From an uncultured Clostridia bacterium (lineage in GTDB: Bacteria > Bacillota > Clostridia > Lachnospirales > CAG-274): a stretch of 64,000 bases of DNA. The notes beneath the pieces are model-generated. The model did not search any database, had not been told where the DNA came from, and saw nothing but the letters and a program-made list of their open reading frames with translations. Positions 11,801 through 26,800 of this stretch are shown in pieces. Each line of letters opens with the position of its first letter. Position 1 is the first letter of the stretch. The position numbers and the translations under genes are program-made. The stretch is from positions 1 to 64,000 of the forward strand of contig CANQXR010000010.1 of the NCBI GenBank assembly GCA_947627855.1, written 5' to 3'.

Positions 11801-14800
11801 CGGTAAGCTCGCCATCTTCCGGCAGAGCCGTCATAGCCGCCAAATCTTCCTCGTGGTAGCTGTCCTTTGCAAAGGGAGCCATCCACCTTTCATCGCCGCC
11901 GCTTTCATATAAGTCATATTCGGCAGGCTCGGTTTCAAGACTTCCCGAAGCCTGTTCCGCTGCGGCTCCTGCGGGAAGGTTAAGGTCGTAGAATACCTGT
12001 TTGAAGTCGGGTATTCCATCGCTTGTATGTATTGTAAGACTGCCGTTTCTGTCCTCCGCAAGCTTTCCTCCGACGTCACGTGCCCATACGGCGTAAACCG
12101 TGCGTGATGAGTTCATTGTCATTTCGGAAATAAGCGCATCTTTAACGGTGTCGTAATCAACAGCCGGCTGATTTATCTTTGAAAGGCTCCAGCCGAGGAA
12201 TACTGCGTTGCTGCGTCTTAACTCTCCTGCGTCCGGCAGATACATTTCATCACTGCCAAGATTTACAACGGTATCTCTCTCCAGCGCCTCGGTATGATCC
12301 GACATACCGTCTGTGTCGGGCCAGTCGCTGTCAAGCCACTCTCCGCCGTTTCCGTCAAAATGTATCATTACATCACTGAAGGGTATATCCCATACGGCGT
12401 AGAGAACAACATCTTCATGGGGCATCATATATTCATCTCCCGACATTCCCATAGAAACGTCAACATCGGGTTCTTCTGCGGCGGAATCCCTGCTCCAGCC
12501 GAGGAATTTATGGTCAACCCCTGCCTCGTCGGTGTATGTGTCATAGCTCATATCCCCATCGCTGTCCTTTGTAAGTCCCGTTATATCGCTTATATCGGCA
12601 AGGGAAACAAGTCCGTCAAAGCCATCGGGATAAGGTATTGACACATCGGGATTATATGCATAGTCCCTGTCGGGAACATAGCCGCCGTCAAGCATAACCG
12701 TAGTCGGTGCGCCGTTCATACTGTATGATAAATCATAGGGTCGTGTCACGCCGTAGCGTACAACACCGCTGTATGAAGCGTCAGGCACAACGAAGGTGTG
12801 TGTTATTCTGAGAACGCCGTCTGAGCCAAGCTCGGCTTCGGGAAGTCCTCTGCCGATCTCCTCGCCCTTCGGATAAGCCATTCCCGTATATCTGTCATAT
12901 GCATCATACTCGCCCTCTACCGAAACGGTAAGGCTGTACTCTCCTGCGGCTATGTCGTCAAATTCAACTCCGCCGCCGGAATAAGCTCCGCGTCCTCTTA
13001 TTTCGTTTCCTTCGCTGTCGGCAAGACTGACCTTATCGGGTTCCAGAGCGAGTATACCGCCTGTGCCGCCGTACAGACCGTCATTGTCGAAGTCGTCGAA
13101 AACCTGTACTGTCAGATCCCTGTAATTTTTGTCCCAAAGGGCAACATACCAACAGTCCTCCGTAATTTCGGCAGACGGTGTGCCCGGACTTACAGCTTCT
13201 GAATATTCGTCTATACGCCATCTGTCATAGCCGCCCTCCCCGTTAGCCGGAACATACGTCCAACCACGGAAGTGATATCCTGTGTTTTCAACAGGCTCTA
13301 CGGGCAGAATAACATTTCCGCCGTGCTTAGCGCTCATATCGGGATAGCTGCGGTCGCTGCTTAGCCCCTCCGGCGCCTTTCCGCCGTTTGCATCAAATCT
13401 TACCGTGTATACATTAAGGTCGTAATAGAGCCTGAGAACAAGATTACTTCCTCCATCAACAACACCGGAAACAGAGGACATACCGGGATTTGGCTTATAG
13501 TTGTCAATAGCCTTGAAATCAGCCGTCACATATGCTCCCACGAAGTCCTCCGGATGTTCGTCACCCGAACTGTCGTGCTTATATTCACCTGATGAAAGGT
13601 CCTCAAGCCAATATTCTATTACATATCCATTCTTTGCGTCACTGCTTCCGCTTTCCTTCCACTGTGCCGTAAATTTTGCATTGCTTACTATTGACTTGCT
13701 GTCTCCGGGATAGTAGATATTTCCGTTGTCGGAGTCAACCTCTATGGCGTTGGGGTCAATTTCATACTTCCAACCCATAAATGAGCTTCCTGCCTTATAA
13801 GGAGCCGCCTTAAGGGTTACCCTGTCGCCGTGGCTCACATTTTCGGGGCTGTAAGTTTCTCCTTCCGCTCCGTCGCCGCCCATGAGGTCGTAGCTTACTT
13901 CATAGCTGTTAAACTCGAAGGTGTATGTAAATGTGACTTCTTCGGGCTTATTGGAGGAAACAGTCGCCGTATTTCCGCCGTCCTTCGGCAGGACGCCTGT
14001 GAGGTCGCTGCTTTCCCATCTTCCTAAAAGATAGCCGCTGTCAGCCTTCATACCTGCGGGCAGCTCCATATCCATACTGCCGTTTTCGTCATAGTTTCCG
14101 TCAGAATCCCTGAGTACGGCATATTTTATTATATCCGTCCTCGTATTGTCTACCCATGAGCCGTTTACAACGCTGAAGATAACCTTCTTCTGATATATAT
14201 CGGGTATCATATCAGGCTCTTCTCCGTCGTCGCCGCCGCCCTTGTTGTCTGTTGCCCACTGAGCAACAAGCTTTATATCTCCCGTTTCTTCATCGGGCGT
14301 CATAGACTCAAGAGGCTGTATGGTTCTGCCGGTTTCTTCAAATTCTCCGTCCTTTTCGGGGTCGGTGCATATAAGCCAGCCTGTGAATATGTAGTTGTCC
14401 CCTTCCTCGGTTTTTACAGGAGCAGCCTTCGCCGTAAGGGACTGACCGTTCCATATAATAACCTCGTCATAATAATTCTCATCGGGATAAGCCGCCTCAT
14501 CACGCTTTCCTCCGTTGAGGTCATACTGAACCGTATAGCCTTGGAAATCGTAGGTGAAGGTATATTCTATCTTCTCATTATAAGGATATTCCTCTGAGGG
14601 GCTTATTCTTCTCGGAGGACTTGCTATATCTTCTCCCGTTTCATTCTTTGTCCATTTGCCTGTATTCAGGTATCTGTCGTCCGGCAGCTTTTCGCCGTCC
14701 ACATATGTATAGCCCTCGGCAGATGGGTCAAGGCTCCAATATACGCCGTCCCTGAGGAATGTTATCCACTGGCTGTCCTTGTCGGGAGTTATATATCTGC

Positions 14801-17800
14801 TTCCGCCGAAGCTTGAAGCGTCCGTATTTACCCAATAGCCGTTTTCTATATTCAGCACGAAAAGTCTCTGATATTTATCGGGAACACCGTCGCCTGTGTA
14901 GTTGTCGTGGTCAATGAAATGTCCCACAATATCTCTCTGCCACATAGCCTTGTAGACATATCTGACAGTTACGCCGTCCCTCGGCTCATATTTAACGGAA
15001 ATAACATCACAGTTTGTATTGTCCTCCTCCGAATTGGTGTAGGATTCGTTATATCTGTCATAATTTCCGCTTGCCGTATAAAATCTTCTCCAGCCAAGGA
15101 ATACATAGCCTTCCCTTACGGGGTCCATAACGGACAGGTCGCCGCTTATTTCAACAACCTCGGCGCTTATAACATCGCTGCCCATAGGATTGCGCCATGT
15201 TCCGCCGTTGGGTACCACAGCTATATTGTCGCCTATATGAACACTGTCCATAACCGTATTCGGCTTTGTATTTCCCGTGGTATATCCTGAGTAGGAAACC
15301 GTATTCGTACCTGCCTGATGGAATATGAAGGTAAAGGCTTCTGTGCCCGTCCCTTCAACAACAGGGCTGAATCTGTCCCAATTGCCCCATGCATAGCTTT
15401 CGTCAAGAGCGGTCATTGTGGTAGGCACATAGGGCAGATAACCCTTTCCGTTTGCGCTCCACTTGCCCTCATCGTCAAACAGCTCAACAAACTCCGTTAT
15501 CATTCCGCTATATTTGCTCCAGTCGGCTGTTTCGCTTTCAACATTTATACAATTGCTGTCCTTGGCAATATCTCCTAAGTTCGCATCTCCCCAATAACCA
15601 TTTTCTATGCGGAGCATAACGGTTTTCTGGAATCTGTCGGGAATACTGTCATTGTTGTTGTCTGTCATCCATACGGCTCTGTAATAGTAGGCTACACCCT
15701 CGGCTCCGCCTGTTATCTTCTTCCAGCCCATAAATACATAGCCCGAGCCTTCTCCATCGTTCCACACAGGGTCGGGAAGTGTAATGTCGTCTTTCACCGT
15801 AAGCTGTGCGGGAGAAAGTGTGGTATAGAGATTGTCATTATATGTCCATTCTCCGCCCTGTGGGTCTACAACTATTACAGCCCCGTCATCGGTATACTGA
15901 ACGGAATCCCTCGGTCGTCCGCCGTTGGGTATATATTCTCTGAAGAATACGTTGTGTCCATCTCCTTCACGAAGAAAGGCATATGTAAATACGGTATCTC
16001 CCGGCGAAGCCTGTGTAATTACCACATCTTCAGGCTGATAGCTGCCAAGCCAGCCTGCGCCGTCCTTTTTATAGCCCTCATCGGGGTCTGCAAGGCTCAC
16101 GTCAGGTATGTCATAGCTGCTGAGTTTTGCAGAGCCTGTTTCGGAAAGTCTTGACGTGTCGTCACCGTAGGCAAATGGCTCACCGTCTGTGGTAAGAGTT
16201 ACCCATAAAAGCCTGTCCGCTCTGTCGCCGACACCGTCCCATGTTCCGTTGAGAATGGTAAACTTGACTCTCTTCTGATATTTGTCGAGTATATTGTCGC
16301 CGTTTACGTCAGCCTCCCACTCCGCATGGAATGTAACGTCTGACGTAACCTTATAGGTATCTCCCGGCTGATAGCGCTTTGCATTGTCAACGCTTGCTCT
16401 CCAGCCTATAAACATATAGTTTTCTCTCTGAGGAAGTACACGTTCGCCGTCCTCTATTCCCGGAATGGTAAATTCCGAATCGGGAGTAAGCTGAACCGGG
16501 TCATAGAGATTGGGATAGCTGTCGTTTGAGTAAAATCCCTCGCTGAAATTGAAGTCTACGGTATATTTCTTTTCATCAAATATGAAGGTGTGGTATGCCG
16601 GCTGACTTCCGCTCACCGTTGCCGATGCCTGTCCCAGTGAATTTTCAACAATCTCAAGAGGAGTGCTGTCAAAACCGGAATCGGCAGAGGTCACCCAGTG
16701 TCCGGGACCGGGATAGAGGGCGGAATTTTCATGGCTCATACCCGTAGGCACAGCCACAGTTCCGCTGCCCTTTTCGTCCCATGTGCCGTCACTGTTTCTC
16801 AGTACAACAAAGAAAATCTGGTCTTCCGTAGAGCCGCCTGTCCATGAGCCGCCCTCCTGTATGTGGAACGTAACCTTCTTTTCATATTTGTCGGGTATAT
16901 TATCCGGCTGGTCACCCTTATCGCCGCCGCCTGTTGTGTCGGCCTCCCATACTGCCGTATATTTAAATACCGCGCCGCCGCTTACAGCGGGGTCTTGGGC
17001 TTCGCTCCTCCAGCCGAGGAATACAAAGCCCTCCCTTACGGGTCTTGGGATAGTCACATTCTCAGTAATATCCTTGGTCTTTGGCTCAGAATCCCCACTG
17101 TTCCAGTGTCCGTCTGCAAGTTCTATTTCTATGTCGTTATTAAGCTCTATTAAATCTCTGTCGGAGGGAGCATCGCCCCTTACACCTCGTCCGGGAGTAT
17201 AGCGGTCGTAAAGCACAAACAGACTTCCATCGGGATAGAATGTATATGTATATTCCGCATCGTCCGTTCCGCTTACGGGGCTGAAGAAATCGGGGATCCA
17301 ACAGCCAAAGTCATAATCCTTATCGGCTGTGGCTGTGGGCGGTGTTATCTCCGCACTGCCTGTTTCGCTCCAATTTCCTTCTGCGTCCTTAAGCTCGGCA
17401 ACAACAACTATATCGTCCCTGCCGCTCGCAGGCTCGTTCCAGCTGCCGTGGTCTACCTTGAAGGTTATCTTCTTCTGATATATATCGGGTATGCCGTCAG
17501 GCGTATCGCCGTCGTCGCCGCCTTTATTGTCGTCCTCCCATAAAGCCTTATACCTATATACTATACCGTTGTCCGTGTAGTCGCTTTCTTCAGCGCCTAC
17601 CTTTTCAGCCTCCCAACCCATAAATACAGCATTACTCTTTGTGGGGTCGTCAAGGGTAATGTCTGACCTTAGAGTGATCGTCTGTCCCAAACCGTAGGAC
17701 ATCCACATTCCGCCGTTGGGGTCAACATATATTTTGTCATTGTACAGTGCCAAATCAGGCTCTTCCTTCATTACGGGAAGTCCGCCCACACCGGGAATCT

Positions 17801-20800
17801 TATAGGAAACCCCTACCTCCTGTGGAGCATAGCTGAACCTGTATGTTACGGGGCTGTTGTCAAAGACTGTTCCCGTAGGTATGGAGGTAAGCCATGCACC
17901 TTCGGAATATCCCTCATCGGGAATGCTCTCCGGCACGGTAAACGAACCCTCTCCTGTTTCGGAATAATTTCCGCCTTCGTCTCTCAGGTCAACATAGACA
18001 GTGTAAGTTCTGCCGTCCGGGGACAAAAAGCCCTCATCACCTTTTTGCCATGTGCCGTTTTCAACCTCCAGCACAACCTGCTTCTGATATCTGTCGGGTA
18101 TTCCGTCAGGCTCCGTCCCGTCAGCTCCGCCGCCTGCTTCATCGTTTTCCCACTGAGCCGTAAGGACATCTCTCTGCTCTGTCTTGGAAAAGCTTGTGTA
18201 GGGTGAATTATACATATAAAGTGTAGAATCGCCCTTTGCATAAAGATTTGTCCTCAGCCAGCCCGTAAACACGTGCTTGTCCCATTCGGGAACGCTCTCC
18301 TGTATAAGCACGGCATCTCCCGTCTTATACTCATGGTCGTCAGCCGGCATATTGCCTGCGTCCAAACCTGCTGCGCCGGAATTATATTCCACCTCATAAT
18401 AGTCGGGTCTGCCGCTTGCGTCATAAAGTGTATTCTCCGCCCATACCGCATAGAAGGTAATATCTCCCGTCACTGCGTCAGGATAAAGTGCGCCGGGCTG
18501 ATAGAATACCGTTTCCCCGGGAGGCACCTCCCTGTAATAGCATTCGCTCTTGTCGGGCTTTGACGGGGCTGTTATCCAACCTACAAATACAGCGCCCTCA
18601 TGAGCCGGAGTTTTTGTCGCAACAGTCAGAGCCGGCGAAGTCACAACATCGCTCTTGCCCGGCATATCGCTTACGCCATCTCCGTCATAATATACGTCAA
18701 CATAGCTTATCTTTGCCCACTGAGCATAAAGCATATCCTCGCTGTCGCTCTTTACAAATACATCGCCGGGCTGATAAAGCTCGCCGTCCTCATTAGTGCC
18801 CTTTCCGTCCTTATCGTTAAGTGACCAGCCAAGGAACACATAGCCATCACGCTGAGGTGCTTTCAGTACGTTTACGCTCTCATATTCATAGCCGCCCTCT
18901 GTATGCGTCCTGTTATATGATTTGGTATCCGATGGGATAGTACCCTCCGCGATTTTGTCGGGGTCGCTCTCCGGCACATTTCCGTCATAGAACACCTGCG
19001 TATAGTCCGCAAGATTGTTTTCGTCCAGATCGGGCGCCCATACAGGCACGCAGTTCCAGTTTCCGCCGATTATGATATTGTCAGCGGATTCGTCCATATT
19101 AAGCTCACTTATAAGCCAGTTTTCGGCGTCCGTATAGCTCTGCGCAGGACCGTGGCTGTAAACCGACCAGCCTATCTGCATATATTTGCCCGCTTCGTAA
19201 GTCCTCTTTCCGTCAAGACTGTTTTTGTCTGACTGGGCTGAGTCTATTTCCCTTGGGTCTATGGTTACTTCACTTTCAAGCTCAAGGGTAAGGTTTGTAC
19301 CTCTCAGCTCAGAAGCAGTCACGACCTTGCCTTTTATGAAGTCAGATGAATTCGGCTCAACATAGCTATATCTCGCCTTTGTAAGGGCAGATTTTGCAGA
19401 AGGAACCGACTCATCGGGGTATGTTCCGCCGTCTGCAAGGAAGCTAAGAGAGTTAGCTTTTTCCAGATTCTGTGGTTCCAGTGCTCCGTTAAAGGCTTCG
19501 GCTGCGTTCCATACAAGCTCATCATTTCCCTCGGCTATTCTTCTTTCATAGCTGTAAGGATATGTATTATCTCTGTATGTTATCGAATATCTCTGGTCAT
19601 AGTCGGGCACGCCGTCATTGTTCATATCCTCCGCCCATACGGCGTAGACAATTTTGTTTTTGGGGCTGCCTGCGTCCCATGAATCCATATTTATTTGGGT
19701 TTTAAGCTCTACGCCCTCTGTTTCGGGTGAATTTTTGAGCACTTCCTTATGCTGAGTTTCGCTCCAGCCTATAAGCACAGCGTTGTCACGCCTTACATGC
19801 TCTCTGCCGTAGGGATTTACGTCCTCAACAGGCTTCGGATAAGCCTTTGCCTCAAGAGCCATAAGGTCTGCGCTTTCGCCCTTTCCGTAATATTCATTGC
19901 TCCTGTAAAATATATCTCCCTCTACATAGGCATTTACACCCTGACCACCGTTTGCATGGTAGTCAACTCTCGCTGCGTCAAACTTGTTTGTAAAGGTAAA
20001 CAAATCGCCGGAAACATCATTTCCGTCCTTATCACAGGGAGATGCCACAACATAGTCATCGTCGTCCGACTGCATCTGCACATATACCTTGAAATATATG
20101 TACTGCTCTGTATTGTCATAAACAACCTTATCCGACAGCTTATCACCGGAAAACTCATTCTCGGTTATCTTATATCTGTAAATCATAGGTGTGGACTGAC
20201 TTCCTTCTGACGTATCGTCCATATCGAAGGTTATCTTTCCGAAATCCACAGCGGAGCCGTCCTTTACATCGTCATTTACAACGCTGTTTTTCACCGTCTT
20301 TGAAACCGGCTTTGCATCAACCATATCGGAGCCGTCCGGCAGGGGCTGACTTTCGTCCTCAACAAAATCTCTGTCCTCAAGTGTGTCTTTCGTTTTCATA
20401 ACAGAGCCTGCCGCAGTAAGCGTAAAGCTGAACTTGTCGAAGAAGTCGCCGTCAAGGGACACGCTTGTGCCGTTGCTGCCTGTAAGCACGCTTGGCTCAC
20501 CGCTTAATACCTTTCTTCCCATAACAGTCACGTCCGCTGTACCGGGGGTATATACATTGGTAAACTGAATACCGTATTTATTGTCACCTTCAAGGGGAGT
20601 GCCATTATATACGGTCTGCTCCACAACATCGCCGCTTGATGCGCTCATTTTGGTAATTTTGGTTATTTTGGCGTCAAGCTTGCCCTTGTAGTCGGTTTCG
20701 CCCTCTCTTTCGGCTTCGTTTTTGTTTGTAACCAAAACGGTTATGGTATATACGGTATCATCATATCTGATACCTGCTATATTCTTCACCTTGTCCGTAG

Positions 20801-23800
20801 TGTCCTTAAGAGGATTAAGCTCTCTCAGTGTATATTCATAGGTACCCGTCTGGTCGAAGGTTATCTTCTGGGAATTGTCGAATACAACCTCATTCGCCTT
20901 GTCGAATTCGCTCTTGACTTCCTTCATAACCACCGTATTTTCATCGGGAAGAGGAGCGCCGCCTGCGGATTCGAGAATAAAGCCGTAGGAATCGCTTTCC
21001 TTTATACCTCTTTCGCCCTCACCTGTCACAGTCTTTTCAAGCTCCAGTCCCAGTCCGTCGGAACCAAGACTTATTTCGCTTTTTGCCTGATAGCTGTTTG
21101 TGAATGTGAAATTGTCTGTTCCCGATACTGCCGCACCTGTCTGAGAGCAGTTTTCAACGGAAACCGTCTGCGTCTGACTTGTGGCACCGTCCTCGACAAC
21201 CATTCTCTTGTATACTCTTACATATACCTCTCTCGTATTGTCGCTGTCATAGGTTATGCCGTTTTCGCCGTCTTTGTCTTTATTCTCCTTGATAATATAC
21301 TTATATATTCTTGCGTGGTCAATATTTTCCCCTGCCTGCTCAGCCGTAAACTCCAATCCGTCAAACACGATACTTCCGTTTGGTGCGTTGGTAACAGTTG
21401 CGCTTCTGTCATGGCCCGTCTTTGATGGGTCGTCAAGAGTTTTGGGCATAGGTTGGTTTTCGTCCTCCGTATAGTCATCGGTTTCGGAAAGACGGTCCCT
21501 GTAACCTGCCGGACTTATTGTAAAGCTGAAGGGCATAACATCGCCCACGCTTACAAGCTCATTGTTGTCAGTGGTATATCCATCGGCGTGTACGCTTGTA
21601 TTAAGAACCTTTGTACCCATAAAAGCAACCGTAAGCTCATAGGGGCTGTATGTGTTGGTAAACACAATATCTTCAGGTCCTACCTCGTCCCAGCTCTCGC
21701 CGTTTTGCTTATACCATGTCACTTTGTCAATGGCGAGCTGCTGATATTTGTCGATGACCTCCACGTCCATTCTGTATTGCTCCATAGAATAGGATATTCC
21801 CGGTATGGCGTTTATATCATCGTCATAGAAGGGTCTTGCTTCTCTGAGAATATAAGAGTATGTGCCTGTTGATGTAAACTCCGCATAGGTGTTGTCGTCG
21901 AAGTCAACAGTCATAGTGTCTTTGCCTATCTCATCACCCTCAGCCTTGTCCGTTGCACCGTTCTGCACAAAGCTCGGGGACTTGTTGTTGTCAACAGGTT
22001 CAAGAAGAAGTCGGAACTCATCGCCCTCCTTCAGAAGATAAGCTGACCCTGATGCGCCCTCTTTTGTCTTTATGACTACCTTGCCCTTAAGATTTAAGCC
22101 GTAGTCTATATTTTCACCTGTGCTTTCTGTTCTGTCAAACTTTCCGCTTTGGTTTGTATAACCGTCATGCTCCACAGGAACACTTGTACCGTCTCCGCCG
22201 AAGCCCTCCACCGATACGGGAGTATAGTTGTTTGTATAGTTTACAAGAACCGTTCTTGAAGTAGGCGGAACATTGCTTGTACGATATTTATTGCTGCCGT
22301 AGGTACTTGCCAGATGATATCCCTTGGGCATAAAGCTGAGAGCGTTGTCATCGCTGTAACTTGTGCTGCTTCCGTTTCTTTGTGCGCTGTCGGGGGCTGC
22401 GTCCTTTTCGTTGGTGTTGTCATACTCCCACAGCCAATATTTTGTGCCTGCATCCACATTGGGAATGGTTATTCTTTCGCCGGAGTCAAGGTCGAACACA
22501 GCGCCCCACCTGTTTTCGGTATAACCCTCCCTCTTTCTGAAAACGAGAGTTTTGTCCTCTGCCGCAGAACTTTCCGTACCCGTGTCTATGTCAAGTACGA
22601 AGGTTTCCACCTTGACGGTACAGTCGCCCACATTAATGTCCTCCGTTCCCGCCTTTAGCTTTTCCTGCTCTAAATTTTCTGCGGTTATAAGGGTTCCGTT
22701 GGGCTGATCCTCAAACTGAATCTCGAAACGGAAATCCTCCTTTTCAATTTTGTCTATAAGCCCGAAGGGATCTCCCTCCGCAACCTCCGAAATGGAAATA
22801 AGCTTTCTTATACTAAGACCGCCCATAAAGCCATAGCCTGCGCCGACAAGCTGATCCTTACTGGGACCTACGTCAATATACTGTATAAGCACAGGATTAT
22901 CGTTTTCTTCAAATCCAAGACCCATTCCGCTTAAATCTCTCGCCCTTTTCACCTGAGTTTCAACATTGCCGTGGGCGTCCGTATAGCTTGCTCCCGTGCA
23001 TGAAACCGTGTTGTAAATAACATCATTTGGCAGAACAACAACCACCCTGTAATGACCTGCCGTAAGGTTCCACTTTATATCCGTAGGTATAGAATCGTCA
23101 GGTCCGGCAGTTATTTCAAATACCTGTGATTTTTTCACCTGCTCGAAAAGCTGCTCCGATGTAACATCGTCGGTTATTTTTTCGGGGTTGGTTACATATT
23201 CTTCCTTTATAATGCCGAAGCTGTCATAATATCTGCTGTCGTCCTCCGCATCTCCGTTTGAGGGCAGCGGCGTTGTTTCGTTTCTCTTTGCTATATAGAC
23301 CTTCGCATGGAGTATACCCGTTTCGTCCTCCTCAAAAAGTCCGTTCTGATATTTGTCATACCATATGCTCTCGGTGAGTGACGACGGGGAAAGGCTGTTC
23401 ACAAATGACCAGTTGTCATAATCTGTGGTTTCACTTCCCGTTGTAACTATACTGAGCAGACTTCTTGTTATTTTCGTCTGATAATCGCCGCCCTTGATCT
23501 GTATTACTCTGTATACGATTTTATCGCCCTTTTCAACCTCGCCTGAGCCGCTCAGACTGAAACCGAAGGGAGGAAGATAGTTTATTATGGTGTTTCCGCC
23601 CATAGCCTCATCTACTTCGATTTCCTCCGATTCATAAACCTTTCTGTTTCTTGTTTCAAGAATGCCTGTCTTAGCCTTTGCAAAAAGCCTGCTCAGCTCA
23701 CCGTAGTCAAGCTCTTCTCCGGGGTGGCTGTCTTTATATGCTTCGCCGTACTTGTCAATATATTCCCTTGCATAGTCTGTGCCCTCGTCATACTCGTCAT

Positions 23801-26800
23801 TATAGAGTATGTTTATCATTTCCGTAATTGCCTCGTCCGTTTCCTTACGACCGTCCGCTGAAGGAACATTATAGTCACCGGCATTAACTTCGGGGAAATA
23901 TTTGGCAACACTTTCATAAATTTCCTCTGCATCGCTTTCAAGAACACCTACTACCTTGAACTTCGCCGTCATAGTAACGTCCTTAAGCGCCTTTGGCTGC
24001 CAATGATTTTCTATTCTGACAGGCTGAGGCGTATCATATACATAGCCTACATTCTCAGCATATATTTCCTTAAGCTCCGTAAAGCCGGGATTGTTGGGAT
24101 CCGGTGTGCCGCCGTCGGAAGAAAGATCGACTGTCTGCACGCTGACATTCGGCTCAGCTCCATAGTGCTGATTGTTTGTACTTGTATACTTTGTGCTGCC
24201 CTCGATGGTTCTGCCGTCAACAGTCGTTACCATATGCGTAACGATAAGCGGATTGCCCTTGGAGTCAGTGCCGACTCTCGGATCATTATATGTAATTGTC
24301 AGAGTAACCTCCTTGGAAACTTCTCCGCCTGTTCCGAAGGCTCTCATATCCACAGGTATGCTGTAATAGCCGTTTGTGTTTGTCTTTGTCGTGTAGGTCA
24401 CGGGAGAGCCGCTCATGCCACGACCTTCAAGAAGTCCCATGTCGCCATATGAAGCCACAACATTAGCTTGGGGAAGCTCTCTGTCGTTTGTGTTTTTGTC
24501 GTAGTCGCCATCGCCGCCCTTGACTTCGGGAGTATCGAGGAATACGAAGCCCGTTACTTCCTTCCGGCTCACAAGATTGTAAATTTCTATGGGCTGGTCA
24601 AGCTGATAGCTTTCGCCCTTGCCTGCATAAGACCATATATCGGCTATACCGTGGTCGGCACCGTTGTTTGCAAAAACAGATGCCTTGAGAGTGGGCTTTT
24701 TATTTCCCTGATCTGCCTTTGAAGCATCATATTCATAGGACGCAATACCATCTATTGAAAAGTCCTCAAAAACAGGATTTCCCGTTATCCATTTTCCGTC
24801 TGTTTTATCGGCGTTTGCTTCGCTCTCTCCCGCAGCGCTGTTTGTCACATCTCTGGGAAGATTCCAGAACCACGACACATTTCCGTTTGCCCATGTAAAC
24901 GACGAGCCTGTTATACTGTTGTCATTTCCGTCTGAGCCCGGCATAACCTTCTGAGCCGCTGTAACCTTATAATCTCTCAGTCTGCTCTTATCGGCATTGT
25001 TGTAATAAAGCTTTGACCTCATCTGCGTCTGCTCAGCTTCGCTTTTTCCGCTAAGTCCCATCCAGTCCTGAGGATTTTCAAGCCATATTGCAACACCATT
25101 CACCATAGCTTCAGCGTCACCCATAGGGAAGTGTATTTCACCTGCCTTGGCTGTCGCCGTAACGGTTCCTCTTCCTGTATTTCCGAAATAATAGCCCATA
25201 GGAAGAACCCGTCCGTACTGGTCACAGCCATTCCACTTTATTCTGTCAATAGTCGCCGTACTTTCAACAGCCGCATTTCCGAGAAGGACTTTTCCCAGTG
25301 ACTTATATTCGCCGAAATCTATACCAAGCTTTGAATAGTTCGCCACTCCTCCGCAGGCAGCAGTGAAAGCACTTACTATATCCGCCTGATCCTCCGCCGG
25401 AATTGGTGCATAGGCAATATGATTGTTTATGGTAGCTACATTCATTTCCTCGTCAGCTTCTATCTGTGCATTGGAGCTCGGATCCTTTGAATATATGTAA
25501 TACCATGTTGTTCTCAGCTTGTCATAATATATGAAATTATAGTTGCTTTTTTTGCCTGCCTCCGGCTTGGAGCTAAGACATATAACCCCCTTCATAGACT
25601 TATCGGCAGTGCAGTCATTTCCCGGCTGTCCGTGATAATATTTGGCGTACATATTCGACATATCAAGAACAACCTCGTAAGAGCTGGCATTTGTTCTTAT
25701 TTCAAAAAAGCCGCCTACGCCCACATAGGCAGGACTGTTGTCCTTTTCGTCACTTCCGCTGAAATTATCGTCCGAGTCAGTGTTTCCGCCTGTACGTCCG
25801 TCATAGCGCAGACCCGTTATCTGTCCGGGAGCCTTTGCATTTGAAGAAACAATGCTTTCGGGAATAGACATATCGGGATAATTGAAAAACATATGATAGG
25901 GCGAGTCTATATCGGTAACATCGTTGTCGGGACCCATTATCTGAATACCGTCAGGGCTGCCGTTCACGTCCTTGAGCATTTTATATACATTAAAGCCGTA
26001 ATAATTACTTATAGGGGAATGAACAGAATGATAAGCCGATGCATTCGTACCCGTACCTATGCCGCCTCGTGAATTGCAGTACATGGCAAATGTATTGGGA
26101 TTCATACCGTTCAAAGAAAAATTCCATATATATCCGTCTCTTGTGACGGCGTATACGTGTCCGTAAAGATAGTTTCCGCCAAGACACTGAAGCACAAGAG
26201 CGTCCGCCCACACACGACCGTTTATTGCGTGATAATTGGGACCCCCCTTTTTCGCAACAGTAACGTCCCAAGCCTGAACATGATTATTTGTGTCGGCAAA
26301 TGTACTTGTCGCGCCGACAGATACGGAGCTGCCGCCGCTGCCGCCGGTAGATGCCGCGAGAAATTCAACCACATAAACGCCGGACTGCTCTACCTCATAT
26401 TCAATAGGCATATAGCCGCTCGTGCTGACGGGAGAGCCTGTGTAATTTCCATCGGAATCGGGGAATATAACTCCTCTGGGACCGGCTATCTCTTCTGTTC
26501 GCTTGGATATGTTGCCGGCGCCGTTGACACCTCCGCTTGTGGCTATTACATCAAGATTAGTTATGCTGCCGTCGGGAGCGGTAATTTTTATATCGTCCGT
26601 TCTTTTGGTACCGCTTGAGCCGAGAAGCACGACCTCGCCCTCATAAGCGTAAAACTTAACCTTCTGCTGACGCTTTACGCCCATAAAATTCACGTTTGTC
26701 TGAGGTCCGTCAGTTATAAGAGTCCATCTTGAAATTTCAGTTTCCACAGGTTCTTTATTTTTGACAGCCCTGTAATTTTCAAATGCACCGTTCATAATAT